In this document: in pieces, positions 19,945 through 31,729 of the stretch
Layout: each line of letters begins with the position of its first letter
Numbering within the stretch: the first letter of the stretch is position 1
NCBI RefSeq assembly: GCF_010093535.1
Contig: NW_022985202.1
Span: 62,001-126,000 of the forward strand
Source of the DNA: Lindgomyces ingoldianus
Taxonomy: Eukaryota; Ascomycota; Dothideomycetes; Pleosporales; Lindgomycetaceae
Direction of reading: 5' to 3'
Length of the DNA: 64,000 nt
Notes under the pieces: generated by a model
Seen by the model: only the letters and a program-made list of their open reading frames with translations
What the model was told of the DNA's origin: nothing
Database searches by the model: none
Position numbers and translations under genes: made by a program

Positions 19945-22581
19945 TTACCACCCGGTCCCATCCTTCTTCAGCCGGAATAACCCGTTCTTCTTCTTCTCCG
20001 TAGCCCACTTCTCACACCAAGCTTTCATCTTCTCCCTCGACTTAGCGCTGCCAACATTAACCGTTGGAATGATTTTGCTGATCCTCAATGCACAGCAGAA
20101 CATAGTGAGCTCTCGGAAACTGCTATGCTCACTATATGGTACTCCGAAGCAACTTGCTCGGCTCGTGCTTCCTCGTTGAGGAGTCAGGTCCCACATTGAG
20201 AAGTGGCTCTTCCAGTTCGGAGAATGAAGAACAGTCTGAACTGACGGACTTTCAGTGAAGCGGCTGTTTGGGGGACGATAGTTCCAGCCTGATGGCCTGA
20301 AGCCAACTGCTCTCGAAAACTGATCACGGTAGTCGCGGAGGTAGTCTTCCAAGGTTTCGGCACGAATCTCAAAGAGCGGTGTCATGTGGACCTGTGCCTC
20401 ACGGGGATCTGTTGTGAGGAGGGCGTTGAGCTCTGGATCTTCCAGTGCGCGACAGATCTTCTGCTTATTCGGTGGTGCGTAGATCTTGCTATTCAGAGCT
20501 TTCGCGATGCCGACACAAATTCGCTCTTTGCCGATGCTGTAGGTTCCAACAACAACAAGCAGACGGCCACGCTTATTTTTGGATCCGCATTGGGTGGCTT
20601 TCATTTCATCCACATCCTTTTCATCGTCATCCTCGTCCAGCTTCGCTTCAGAACGCCTGTGGACAAATTTCACCATGCCTTCACCAGCCCTTTCCTTTTT
20701 CACTTGCTCCCATGAGTCTGTTTCATCCGGTCGTGCCTTATTGAGGCTAACGCACATGTCGGCGCAAGCCTGGATGACTTGTTGCTGAGGTGGGAACGCA
20801 TACTTTGGATTAAGGTAGGTCGTGTCAAGATAACAGACATCAATATTTTGTTGCCTGTCTTTCCCACCAGCCGCGTCCAGCACTTCCGGTCTGAGCAAGG
20901 GATGTTCAATGTGAGCCTGGCAGGCACGGAAGTCTCCACAATGTAAAATACGCTGCAGCCTGGAGTTCGTTCCCTTACCGATCTCCTTTTCGAATAAAAA
21001 CAGTGAGCTGCCGGGACAGTGGTTTGCGGGAATCATGGTGACATGGACGCCTTCGGTGTTGGGAATTTCGGCCTTCGTCTCAAATTCCAGATCAACAACC
21101 CACTTCGAGTCAACGCGTAGTTGCTGTCGGACCAAATTCGCCGTGACTTTACTGCAATATATCAGGCCATGGGACCATGACGAAGTGAGACCAATGTAGT
21201 GGTCACTGTGAAAATGGCTCAGAAAATAGGCGTTCTGATCCTTCACAGCACCATACCGGAACGCGTCGACACATATGTAGAGTCCGGGGAGGATCTTGTA
21301 AAAGGGACATGTGCGCTGGTATGATGGCTTCCCTCTAGATGCTGATTCGGCTGCTGCAGCCGTAGCCCATGCCGCGTCCTCTGCATGACTTGCCATGAGC
21401 GTTGAAAATGCGGACTTTGGTCCCGTGGGTGCCCCTCCAAGTGGTAAAGAGGTTATCTGACGCGGCTGGGCAGGACGCGGTGGTCGTTTGAAGATCTTAC
21501 TGTTCATCCTAGGTGTCGATGACTCCTTATTAGAACTCGTGCCAGGAGGAGGCGCAGAACCACCATCTAAGCAGGCATTGACGTGGACAGAGGCTTCTTG
21601 GTCGCTGAAGCTATCTAAGCTCGCGCCGCATATGGGACACGAGGGAATCATTTCGTCTGTCTCGGTCTCCGCTTCTAGGAACATCGGGACACCATCAAAG
21701 TCATCAAAGTCGCCTTCAATGCCTGCTTCAGCTATCTCGAGCCTTCGCTGTTCTTCCATCCACTGCCTCTCGTTGTACTCTTCACCTTCCGGAAAATCTC
21801 CATCGACAAGGCCTTCAAAATCATCAAAGGCTTCTTCGTCTACCGGAGACACCTCCACTTTCAATAAAGGAGGATCCGGATCGGCAAGAGGAGGCCCATC
21901 TACGTGGCTGGTTGGGACGTTTGGGTCCTCTGTTGGCCCGGAAATTGTTAGATCGCCAGATGTATTCGGCAAGGGGTCTGTTTCTGTCCGGTGAATCGGC
22001 AAGTCCATTTCCTCGGACTCAGACTCTGAATCATCGAGGAAGGGCCCGCTCCTCCTTGGAGCCTTCGTCGTTTCTCTAGGAATTTGTCTTGTTGGGGGCT
22101 CCTGTGCGCCAATCGTGCTCTCAGGTGGCGGCGGAGTGCAGGCTTGGACAGGTGGATCCTCAGCGATTTTCCGCCGTTTCACACTACAATCATTCTCGTT
22201 GAATCGTTCCTGGCTGGCATCATGGATTTCGTCGTGCCATCCAAGGTCCTCCTCATCGATCTCAGTCAGCCCTTGTACGCTCTTCGCTCCTCTTTCCTCG
22301 AGGAATATCCTGCAGTTTATCTCCTCGGCCTTTTTGAAAAAGGCCATGATATTTCCGTTTCCGCTGCCGGTTGCCGGCGTCTTGGGTTTGCCTCTGGAGC
22401 TGCTATTGGAGGCAAGGGGCCTCTTGCTCCAGTCCAGCGGAACAAGCGTCGTCTGCGTCTTGCAAGGCGCCATATCTGAGGAGATTGATCTCGAGCGGGA
22501 TGGTGAGGGAGGCCGACCAACTGCCGGCGTCAATTTGGACGAGGGCGGGAGCTTGCGGTTCTCTCGGGGATTCCGGAACAT
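19945..22581 (-). CDS. pso2: DNA interstrand cross-link repair nuclease Pso2/Snm1
   Basis: An 878-residue intronless protein with its first ATG at 22581. It is a nuclear 5'-to-3' exonuclease of the SNM1 branch of metallo-beta-lactamases, acting in interstrand cross-link repair. A disordered N-terminal half contains a UBZ4-type zinc finger (CPICGASLDSF followed by HVNAC, about 310-335) expected to bind ubiquitin. The MBL core follows: HFHSDH (about 453, the HxHxDH metal motif), PANHCPGSSLFLFE, HCGDFRA and LDTTYLNPKYAFP. Near the C-terminus are GTYSIGKERI and the DRMBL region with YSEHSSFREL (about 817). All key metal ligands look intact. The gene converges on the DUF6594 gene with about 260 bp between stops. 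Confidence 0.93.
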   Translation of the reverse strand: MFRNPRENRKLPPSSKLTPAVGRPPSPSRSRSISSDMAPCKTQTTLVPLDWSKRPLASNSSSRGKPKTPATGSGNGNIMAFFKKAEEINCRIFLEERGAKSVQGLTEIDEEDLGWHDEIHDASQERFNENDCSVKRRKIAEDPPVQACTPPPPESTIGAQEPPTRQIPRETTKAPRRSGPFLDDSESESEEMDLPIHRTETDPLPNTSGDLTISGPTEDPNVPTSHVDGPPLADPDPPLLKVEVSPVDEEAFDDFEGLVDGDFPEGEEYNERQWMEEQRRLEIAEAGIEGDFDDFDGVPMFLEAETETDEMIPSCPICGASLDSFSDQEASVHVNACLDGGSAPPPGTSSNKESSTPRMNSKIFKRPPRPAQPRQITSLPLGGAPTGPKSAFSTLMASHAEDAAWATAAAAESASRGKPSYQRTCPFYKILPGLYICVDAFRYGAVKDQNAYFLSHFHSDHYIGLTSSWSHGLIYCSKVTANLVRQQLRVDSKWVVDLEFETKAEIPNTEGVHVTMIPANHCPGSSLFLFEKEIGKGTNSRLQRILHCGDFRACQAHIEHPLLRPEVLDAAGGKDRQQNIDVCYLDTTYLNPKYAFPPQQQVIQACADMCVSLNKARPDETDSWEQVKKERAGEGMVKFVHRRSEAKLDEDDDEKDVDEMKATQCGSKNKRGRLLVVVGTYSIGKERICVGIAKALNSKIYAPPNKQKICRALEDPELNALLTTDPREAQVHMTPLFEIRAETLEDYLRDYRDQFSRAVGFRPSGWNYRPPNSRFTESPSVQTVLHSPNWKSHFSMWDLTPQRGSTSRASCFGVPYSEHSSFRELTMFCCALRISKIIPTVNVGSAKSREKMKAWCEKWATEKKKNGLFRLKKDGTGW

Positions 22582-25500
22582 GAGTGCGTATCTCTCGAGT
22601 GATCGGGCCGACGCTGAGTGTGCCAGGGCGGGGCTTCCAGTGTTGCAAGCTATCTTGGTGAGGGCGAGGTGCGAGGAGCAGGCCAAAGCGCTTGCCAAGA
22701 AACGCGAAGCCACGTGATTAGTAGTCAATGACGGATTGACAGACCAACTGCAACGTTGGCACACTCTCTGCTCTCGTTTAGAAATTCTTGTATCACAAGG
22801 ACTTTATAATTCTCTTCAGCATGGCATCCTGTCGCGTCTGTATGCGGTGTTGAACGTGTGTTCCCGCCCTGATAGCTAGAGAACATGTAAAGAAAATCTA
22901 TCATAACGAAATCATGTTTCAGTCGTGATTCTAACACGATCCAAACCCGTCCTCAACTTTAATCGGCATGTCGAAGCTCCAACGATTATACCAAAAGTCA
23001 TATTCCCGACGTCGTCGATTTTCTCTAGAAGCTATCGCCTTCTTAGTAAATTTCAGCATTCTAACACCTGCACTACGTCTTGTTATTTGTCTTTACAACT
23101 TATTCCCATCCATTGCTTTCCGTCACTATCGAGCCCATCCTCTTACACTCTACGAACCGGAGCGAATGTCAGCTCGTAAGCTAGGAATCAAATAATTTAT
23201 CTCTCCTTGGTGCAATTCGCCTCTCGAGTTCTATACTTCCGCTGCGTAGGAGAATGGCCAGATTCCTAGCGTTAGAAGATGCAAGCCGTGGACCCCTGAC
23301 TACCCACTACAAACCTAGTCCATATCAATGCACTGTGGTCATCTCCCTTAAACTGCGGATCTCCCCTGGCGCTCTCAACCATTTCCTACCAACCTGCACA
23401 GTGTCGAAACGCTGAAGCTGGATCCTCTCCAACAGCAGGCCAATTCTAAGCACTGACATAAGCCTTTTTTCGCCATTAGAATGTAGGCTCGTAGGGGAAA
23501 CCACAAGGCCTCTTGCAAATATGCAAATTTCCAGGAAGACTGAAGGGTTGCTATATTCTCGCTCCAGGATCAGCGCGCGTCATTCTCAAGTCCTGTCCAA
23601 TTGACCAGGCAACGGCAGGCCCGTTTGCCGATCACTCCTCAAATCAACCGCTTAGCTGCGCCTGTTAAGATATCGAGTTGGGTCTCGCCAGTTTGTGTCG
23701 TCCGATCCCCATAAGGAGAACAACATGGTAAGCTACACTCAAATGGCTTAGAGCTTACGGTGTGAAATCGTCTCATGTACTAAAGCGTCCTTTCACTGAT
23801 TTCGTGACTTTAGCATTTATACCCTTCACTACGCTTCCTGTCCATTGTCCGTTTACTCAAAGGTCTCCTGCTTGCCTTTTTGGCCACCCATTTTTGCGCA
23901 CAAGGTGAGGTTGAACTATCTGCCAGCACCCACAGTGACACCCCGCCTTCAGGACCCGTGCTAGCAACCCCAGCTTCGTAAATATACCGTCCTGTCATCG
24001 CCACTCCTCTATTCGCTCGCACAAGCCAGACCGTACAGCTTGGTGTATGCTACTGCTGTGAATACCGTAAGTATGGGCTAGTAGCTGTGCATGTGTCAAA
24101 TTTCGTTACTGGTGTATTAATGAATGCTTCTGCTCCCACTACGATCCAATTTTGCCACTCTCAAATATCTCGAAATGGGCCGTAATGAAGAATCCGACAA
24201 TGAGGACCAAAATTCCCGCCGAACTGCGACAATTCGTACAATAGTACCGCAGTACCGTGTCGACTGATAGAATTTGACCAACCAAGGTTTTTATGTAAGA
24301 GTTTAGTTGCTCAACTACCTACCGCACCGCCCATCCAAGAGACGGAAAGCAGCTACACTAAGCTCATGGTCTGGCTGCCTCTTAAACCCAGAGGGAGGCC
24401 GGTACCCACATTTAGTGCCCAAATCATGGGCTAGCATATCCTTATCTCTATGACTGCTATTCTCCAAGGCCCTATCTTCTCCACTGCCAAAAGTATTGGA
24501 GACTAGGAAGAAAAGTGACTTGCGAACGGACAAGTCCCCGTCCTCATCCGTTAATTAGTCATGCTAGAATTGCTTTAAATTGGGCTCGACAGACAGCACT
24601 CTCACGAGGGATACTACTACCTCAGTCGTGAGCGCTTCCAATAGACATGAGGATACCCGGCTTGATACCAGGCAGTGCTTATCCTGCCCATGGGGATTCT
24701 AAGAAGCCTCTTACTTTCGAGGTTTAGAAAGTCGAAGAGAGAAGCGGAAGAGCGGAGAAGTGCGAATGAAAGATGAGAGACCCTTATACAGAGAGGTTAC
24801 CTTTGATTCGGTGAGTCGAGCCATGTCTTCGAGGTAGTTCAAGTATGAAATTCTTTCTCAGATAGTCCAAATGCCAACAACATAGGGTTCCACACGTGTG
24901 CGTAGCTAGCTTTAAGTTACTAACCTTCTAGAACAATAGCCGCGGGATTCTAGTTCCCTGCCCTTCACGCAAGGTCTACACTTCCCACAATGCAATCAAC
25001 TCTAGGGATTTAGATCACATTTATTACCTAGTGCTTCCACATTCTAAATCCTCTATTATCCGTCACACCTATTTAAATGCTAATAAAATGTCTGTTCTCA
25101 TTAATGATGTCGCTAAAGACTCAAGCAGAGGAGCAAACCTCAAATGCGAATTGTTCTTATCCTTGTTTCAAACTTTTTTTTTTAAAAGATATGGAGCATA
25201 AGTAGTAGTTAATTAAATGCTAAACCAATGACCTGCAGAAGACTTGGCAGTGGGTTACAATTCATATCTCCCTTATTAATCTGGCTTGTCAGTGCTGTAG
25301 ACATGGAGTAAAGAGCAATTGATAGCGGCTTTAGATAGTTTACTTAGAGTTACGAGATTCAACACTGGAGATTTCAGTGCGTTCAATTCTAAGAACACGC
25401 TAATCCTTTTACGGAAAGCTCACGCGTTGTACGGATTAAATCTCAAGGCTACCTCTCGAGTAGTATGATGATGGAGATACTGATCTATAAGCAAAATAGT

Positions 25501-26181
25501 AGGAATTTCCGAAGAACTTATTTCTAAAACCTAAATGTCACGGGTCTGGACTCCTTGTACTCTAGACACAACAAAGTCCTATTGCCCAAACACAATCTCT
25601 GAAAACCTACTCATCTCCATACTGCGCACAGCTATCTAAAGAAAGTCCCTAACCCAACTCTCTCAATCCTCCGAACTCTAAAAACACTCTCCGCAATCTC
25701 TCAAAATCCTCTCGCTGACATGCATCCTCGCGAGGTTACACAACAGCAATAGAGATTCCGCACCCATGTCGATCTCACTCCCACAATCACCGATGGTCGG
25801 AATTGGGACGAAGTGGGGTGACGTGACTAAGAAAACTATTGGGAGTGAGCGCGGAGCGGGGTCAATTGTGAGTGAGACGGTGAGATCTCTATTTCCACTT
25901 CGGACTGTAATCTGGAAGGGGAAAAAGAAGTGAAGTTGAGCGAAAGGGGGCCTGTCTGACAGGTTTGTGCAGCAGCCCGTCAGCTCAACGAAGAATGGCT
26001 GTCAGTGCGGAAGGCTAATCTGACGTTGTTCAGAGGACAAGGCTTGCAAGAATGCGGTCGAAAGGCCGGTGCAGAGATGATGCTATCAAATTTTCGCATA
26101 CAGGTGTAAATTGTCGTCTATTTTGTCTCGCATGCTTCATTAAGTTTCCAGTGAGCCTGTGGGCCTTTACCGCCCAGTCCC
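22582..26181. other. 3.6-kb stretch without a recognisable gene
   Basis: The part nearest 22581 must contain the pso2 5' region. From about 22.9 to 26.1 kb all open frames are shorter than 90 codons and show no family motif, signal peptide or convincing splice pattern. Base composition is ordinary, not the TA-rich style of the right-hand repeats, so this is not simply a mutated transposon of the same kind. I saw no tRNA-like cloverleaf, no long repeat and no CpG-rich island. It may hold a noncoding RNA, a decayed gene, or long regulatory DNA. Confidence 0.4.
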
Positions 26182-27462
26182 TCACAGCTTCCCCCGTCTG
26201 GAATCGACTGCCTCCCTAAGTTTCCGAATCACCTCTCCAGGGTCGGCAGCACCAAAGACAGCGCTACCCGCCACGATAACGTTGGCGCCGGCATCTGCTG
26301 CTTGGTCAATGGTTTTCTCTGAAAGCCCACCATCGACTTCGATGTGCAGTTCGGGATACTTTTTGCGGAGAGCCGTAACCTTGGGGAGTTCAGAGGCCAT
26401 GAATGATTGGCCGCCGAAGCCTGGCTCGACAGTCATTACGAGAACCATCTGCGAATAGTTAGATGATGCAAGCTACTACAAGTTTATTGCTCCTGCTGGG
26501 GCAAGCAGGGAGCGGGCGGGTAGAGAGTTGAAGAGGGACAGCGGTACGAGATCTACCGGGAACATCCACTCCAAGAGGAGTTCATGGCGCAATGCGAGAC
26601 GTGTGCATGGAAGCGGGTGCGAAGATTTGGAGTGAACGGCATCTGAGGCGCAAACGTTCGCCATGTTTAAGCGCCGCCACCTCGAGCCGCCCGTGTCGGT
26701 CACCCGCTCTCAGCCTCAGCCTTACCATAGCGGACCTGCTCTCAGGCCGACCCTGGCGACGCTTTATTGATATGGCGCCAGGCTCTCCTTATCGACGATA
26801 TGTGTTTATAGGGTTGATATGCATTCGTCATTGGTACTCACATCAGGTCGCTCCTCGGCCACAGGATTCTCGAGGATATCCCACAGCACGTCGACTGACG
26901 TCTTAGGTTTTATCGCAATGCCGGCTTGCATGCCGAGTTCATGGATGAACCTGATCAGCTCCTTTGGTGATGTTTGAGCGGCGGAATATCCCTCTGGGGT
27001 GTCGGCGGCGGTTGAGGAAACAGCAGCCTCATAATGAAAGCAATACAGGTCGCAGCCGGCCTTCTTGAAGTCTCTAACCCAACGCTTGGGCTAGATGAGC
27101 GCTTGTGTTAGCCAGGCCCGTGTTGGATATATTGAGGGCGTTGCGGAAATTTGGGGAAAGTGGACAGAGGGCGGCAATGCAGGTGGGATATCGATAAAGC
27201 ACATCAGGAGAGTTTATACCTCTGCGATCATCATATGGCAATCGAAGGTGCCTCTGCCATAGGCACGGGTGGGACGGTCGACATGCGGGCGAACCTTGGT
27301 GACGACAGGGGCACCAAAGGTCATATTTGGGACGAAATGGCCATCCATAATGTCTACGTGAAGCCAGTCGGCGCCCTGGCCCATGGTGTCCGAGCATGCC
27401 CGGCCTAGTTCGGCGAAGTCGGCGGACAAAATGGAAGGCGCGATGATTGCGGGCGGCGACAT
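26182..27462 (-). CDS. rpe1: Ribulose-phosphate 3-epimerase
   Basis: Exons 27462-27220, 27090-26842 and 26448-26182, all in phase 0, give 252 residues, the normal length. It interconverts ribulose 5-phosphate and xylulose 5-phosphate in the cytosolic non-oxidative pentose phosphate pathway. The TIM-barrel motifs are complete: [31 protein letters not shown] (metal-binding H and D), [37 protein letters not shown] and IEVDGGL. The two introns are 129 and 393 nt, much longer than others in the window; both have consensus ends (GTATAA...CTAG, GTGAGT...GCAG). The second could harbour a structured element or an alternative exon. Start chosen at [10 protein letters not shown], since the frame upstream lacks an ATG. 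Confidence 0.95.
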
Positions 27463-28647
27463 GGCGGGCGGCTCTGCTGCGAGCGCGGGTGGCACTACCA
27501 CTACTGCAGAGAAGCGCAGATGACGTCTACGGGAGTGGAGAGGCCCAATGGCAGGCTTTTAGGTGATGTGACGAGACCTCACGATGGCGGACGTGGTGTT
27601 GAGGTCGAGCGACACGCCTGCGCGGGGCATTTTGGCTTGGCGGCCGAACACTCTTCATGCGAACGCCGCTGTGCCTCCCCATTCACCGGAGGGCTGTTTC
27701 GATTCATGCCGCGATTTAAAACGCCGTTTCGTCGATTTTAGCACTGCCCACACTGGCGAGAGATGTCTCCGCGTGTGCCGCACATTGACGTTAGGAGAAC
27801 TACTAGGGCTGAGAATAGCCGTGGCTGCGACCTCGATCACAATGAGCACTGGCAAAGCTCCGCCGCAGCCTCGTTGAGAAGAAGTGTCGAAACCTGGCAC
27901 GCGAGGACGGACTTCAAGTCTCTTCAATAGCGAGGCGTTATTGGTGGGCGATGCAGTAGAACGTCTTTGCGCCCTATGACTGGCTGGTGCCGCAACCTCG
28001 AAGCGCTGAAAATAGGCCAGCTCGGGCGCTTCCATCCCTCACATCCAATCCCCCACCACCCTTCCGCCGCAACGGAGCCGCCCACCATCTCAAGAGAGAA
28101 CAGCGCATCGCTCCATCCTCTCCCCATGTCGGCAGTTGCCTTTAGGTTGGCCAACCACAGCAGGGAAAAGATGGTCGACACATCGTGGCCGCCTTTAAGC
28201 CGCTATCGCCAGTCGAACCTGCATCCTTCCACGCTGCGAGTGGACAGAACCACTCGCACGCAGCATCATAGTGCCACCGTTGCAATGGGCCATTAGGTAG
28301 GTCGGGATGAGGGGCGTCTACGCGCAATATATACTCTCTGGACCAGTGCTCGCGCTCGTTCTTGCTGTCATTTCTCTGCCATTCACTTCTGCTTCCCTCC
28401 CGAGTTCTCTCCTCTCCGTTTTGACCTCTTCGTTGATCGAAGCATTCACATTTTTATCAGTAAGCTGTTGATCGGCTCTGGGTTATCGCCCGCAATTTAA
28501 TATATCTTCGTCGTTCGATTTCCCGTTTATAGTTTTCTTCTCCCCCACCCCCCCTCCATTCCGCCCTGATCCCAGCAACTCGGATTCCATCGTACCGATT
28601 CGTAATAATAGCACGAGGCGGAGCTCACCTCAGCCCAATATACCAGT
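27463..28647. promoter_or_regulatory. Divergent promoter region between rpe1 and the methyltransferase gene
   Basis: About 1.2 kb separates the divergent starts. A TATA-like element (caatatatactc, about 28324-28335) sits about 310 bp before the methyltransferase ATG, followed by a pyrimidine-rich leader (28530-28570) typical of fungal 5' UTRs. The GC-rich half next to rpe1 has short open frames on both strands that I consider chance. Confidence 0.4.
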
Positions 28648-31278
28648 ATGCCAGAGATACTTCCATCTGCAGCCTACAATCCTTCTGCACTTGGCACTCT
28701 GGACCATCAAGATGCCGTGTCTCCGCTGGCTCAGAGGCACACTCTTAATACCATTGTCGAGGACGACTCAGTCATCCCGTACTACTACCTTGCGCCAAGA
28801 CACTCACCTACGTCGACATATCAGTGCAGCTTAGTCTCACCAGACAGTAGCGAAGACTTCCCCACCCCCAAGGCACGTATATTCGACATGATGAGGCCGT
28901 CGCCCCAGCCATCGCCACGATACACCTCTTCATCACCACACTTTTCACAACACCGAGAGAGCCTGGCAGACAGTGATTTCGACTCCCTGTACGATATTAC
29001 AGACGATGAAGAGGAAGTTCCTCTCAAGTGCTCAGCATCCGTCAAGAAAGTTGCTCGGTTAAGTCGGAATCGCTATCCATCAATTGTCATTCCCTCACCT
29101 TCAGCATGGCCGACCATTGAGAAGCTTAGGAGTGCCATGTCGTCGGTTCCCCCAACTCCTTCACAGTTGCTGCCCCCCTCCCGTCAAGGATTGTCATCGC
29201 TTGCAACACACCACCTACAGCTACCGGCAACATCCGCAACCCCTTCACTAGATGGAAGTATGTCATCAGAAGAAATGGACAAATTAAGCTGCCCAGCCAC
29301 ACCCGAGACACAAAACCGCCAGTCCATCTCCAGCATTGACGAATGGGGACCAGTTCAACTTGATATGCAGGCACTTGAAACGCTCTCGCACCTCGGACAC
29401 TTGTCTACAGATCAACAGCATGAGCGCCAAGTATCTCAAGTTATTGAAACTCAAGGAGGAGAAATGCAGGAAGTATCGCGACCTTCACTTGGACTCAACA
29501 TTCCATCATCAGTCATCCAGAGTAACTCATCAGGGAATACCCCGCTCTCTTCACTCTCAATTCCATCACCGGGAGGATTCTTTTCCTCACTCAGAGCGTC
29601 GGCTCGCCATACATGGAGCATGCCAAGGAAAGCGGAGGACTCTGTACCCAATACATCCACCGCCGAAAACTTCTACCACGTGCCATGGGACAGCCGAAGG
29701 AACACGATTGCAGAGCATGCCGTCACCCTTGCTGGGTCGACGCTTGATGGCTACGATGATGGATTGCCAACTTCTCGACCAGTTGTTCTTGGCGACAGGG
29801 ACGATGTACTCGAAGTCAAAGAGATCAATCCTAGCAAGACCATTTTCCAGTACAATGAAAAGTATAACGCAGAGCTCCAGAAGCTGTCAACTGCAAATCT
29901 TGAGAGGACGGGCCACTGGCTGGAAGAGCAGGATGAACTGAAAGCTGCCCTTCGAGAGATGAATGATCTGGGTTCGCCAAACCTCTCCACTGGCAGTCAT
30001 AGTCGAGGAAATTCAATCGACAAGACTGTAAAGAAGTCTGTCACATTCGCCGAGGAGCCGAAGAAGTCGCCAACCAATGAGGAGTCGCCCAAGAAAATCG
30101 TAACTTATGTCCAGGGATGGGAGTATCTTCGTGACCGAAGTCGCAAGCACGATCCTTTTATTCATCGACAAACTCGTGCTGAGGCAATGCACCTATACCG
30201 AAGATGCATGCCTGCAGCTCATAGGGATCAACTTCTTGGCAAATTCGAGCTCACGAATCCAGTGCGGCCATCTCCGCCACGACCTGTTTCGGAATTCTAC
30301 ATGGATGACCCAACGGCGTTGAAAGAGCGCATTGCTCGCGCTCAGATGGAACGACAAGCGCTTGACCAGATGATGCCAATCACCTGGGTCCTGCAAGCCC
30401 TCAAGCAACTCAACGGTGGAAAGCTGCTAAGCCATCATACCGCAAAATCCATTGCCCGAATTCGTGCACCTCGAATCCTCGATCTTGGTGGTGTTCCTAC
30501 CAACGACTGGGCGTGGCAAATTGCCTGCGATTATGTGTATGCGACAATTACCACGGTGTACACGGCTGGCAACAATCTCACATCCAATGTCAGCGGGCCA
30601 GAGAACCACAAGCACATGATAGTGCCCAACCTTTGGACACTGCCCTTCCCTAATGGGCACTTCGATGTCATTTCAGCACGCTCACTTTACGAGCTTCTCA
30701 AAACCGACAAGCCATTGGGTCGCTCAATGGACGAATACGACCTGTGTCTCAAGGAGTGCTTCCGATGCCTGAAACCTGGTGGCATCCTCGAATTCTCTCT
30801 CATCGACGCTGACATTATTCACGCCGGCCGTCAAGCCCAAGCTATGGGTGTAGAGTTTGGCTTCAATCTCAAGACTCGAGGCTATGATGCCGCCCCAACT
30901 AAATCATTCCTTCCGCGCATCCGTAAAGCTGGCTTCCAAAACGTGCAGCGGATGTGGATGGTTCTGCCAATGGGCAAAACGGCGGCTAACTGGAAAGAGA
31001 CGCTTCCTGTTGGTGCTGAGACGAAACAAGAAGAAAGGAGCATTACGCCGGATGGCCAGGTCGATGTTAATCCCAGTCCGGTGTTTGGGACAACAGTCGA
31101 TGCAGCGATGATGACGGGGATTGTAGGGAGCTGGGCGTGGGAGAAGTGGGTGTTGAAGTTGCAAGTCGAGATGGGTAAGGAGGAGGAGAAGTTGTTGGAA
31201 GGCGTGGTGCAAGTTTTAGAGGAGGGTGCAAAGGAGGGGTCGGGCTGGAGATATTTGACCGGTTATGCGCAAAAGTAA
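28648..31278 (+). CDS. SAM-dependent methyltransferase-like protein with long disordered N-terminus
   Basis: An 876-residue intronless protein. Residues 1 to about 470 are Ser/Pro-rich with many SP/TP sites (phosphorylation-prone) and short acidic patches such as ITDDEEEVPLKCS. A conserved helical section follows (YVQGWEYLRDRSRKHDPFIH). The C-terminal third is a class I methyltransferase fold: motif I ILDLGGVPTNDWAWQIA near residue 608, LPFPNGHFDVISARSLYELL as the motif IV region, and CLKPGGILEFSLIDADI near 707. Motif I has GG rather than GxGxG followed by an insertion, so activity is plausible but unproven. Substrate unknown. The Ser/Pro-rich leader suggests a regulated protein, perhaps nuclear. 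Confidence 0.8.
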   Translation: MPEILPSAAYNPSALGTLDHQDAVSPLAQRHTLNTIVEDDSVIPYYYLAPRHSPTSTYQCSLVSPDSSEDFPTPKARIFDMMRPSPQPSPRYTSSSPHFSQHRESLADSDFDSLYDITDDEEEVPLKCSASVKKVARLSRNRYPSIVIPSPSAWPTIEKLRSAMSSVPPTPSQLLPPSRQGLSSLATHHLQLPATSATPSLDGSMSSEEMDKLSCPATPETQNRQSISSIDEWGPVQLDMQALETLSHLGHLSTDQQHERQVSQVIETQGGEMQEVSRPSLGLNIPSSVIQSNSSGNTPLSSLSIPSPGGFFSSLRASARHTWSMPRKAEDSVPNTSTAENFYHVPWDSRRNTIAEHAVTLAGSTLDGYDDGLPTSRPVVLGDRDDVLEVKEINPSKTIFQYNEKYNAELQKLSTANLERTGHWLEEQDELKAALREMNDLGSPNLSTGSHSRGNSIDKTVKKSVTFAEEPKKSPTNEESPKKIVTYVQGWEYLRDRSRKHDPFIHRQTRAEAMHLYRRCMPAAHRDQLLGKFELTNPVRPSPPRPVSEFYMDDPTALKERIARAQMERQALDQMMPITWVLQALKQLNGGKLLSHHTAKSIARIRAPRILDLGGVPTNDWAWQIACDYVYATITTVYTAGNNLTSNVSGPENHKHMIVPNLWTLPFPNGHFDVISARSLYELLKTDKPLGRSMDEYDLCLKECFRCLKPGGILEFSLIDADIIHAGRQAQAMGVEFGFNLKTRGYDAAPTKSFLPRIRKAGFQNVQRMWMVLPMGKTAANWKETLPVGAETKQEERSITPDGQVDVNPSPVFGTTVDAAMMTGIVGSWAWEKWVLKLQVEMGKEEEKLLEGVVQVLEEGAKEGSGWRYLTGYAQK

Positions 31279-31729
31279 AAGATATGTGGAATGGGTCATG
31301 CGGGTACATAATCTAGGCTCACTCTGGGTTGTTACTGGCATTAGCATGGAGTTTTCGCGATTTGGTGATTTAGGGGCTGTTCGCTGCCATTGCATTGCAT
31401 CGTCGTATGGTTGGGGGATTGATACCACTTGGCTACTGTTTCCTTTGTTGCTGAATAAGATATCGTGTCAATCATATTCTGGTCCGGCTATATTATGTGA
31501 TGGTGGCGTTAACGACCGGCATTGAGGGAGAAGTCTCGACAGTGAGGTCTTTTGTGCTAGGAATGGAGGAAATATGAGCACGTGATCGCCGGTTAATTTT
31601 CGGAATCTAGCAAATGCCCCACCATCTCGGAAGCTTCGATTTGGCGTGCAGCTTCAGCCTCGATTCTCACTCAATCCCAAATAACAACTACAACCCCAGC
31701 AGCTTCCGACACAAATATTCCCTCTCACC
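31279..31729. other. Intergenic region upstream of lsm2
   Basis: 451 bp holding the 3' end of the methyltransferase transcript and the lsm2 promoter. No coding signal seen. Confidence 0.45.

Noticed and set aside
21488..22717. Plus-strand frames of 131-200 codons opposite pso2
   Set aside because: Antisense shadows in GC-rich, disordered-region codons of pso2; no independent motifs.
25773..25848. Inverted 9-mer ctcactccc / gggagtgag
   Set aside because: Short match with imperfect flanks and a 58-base loop; likely chance.
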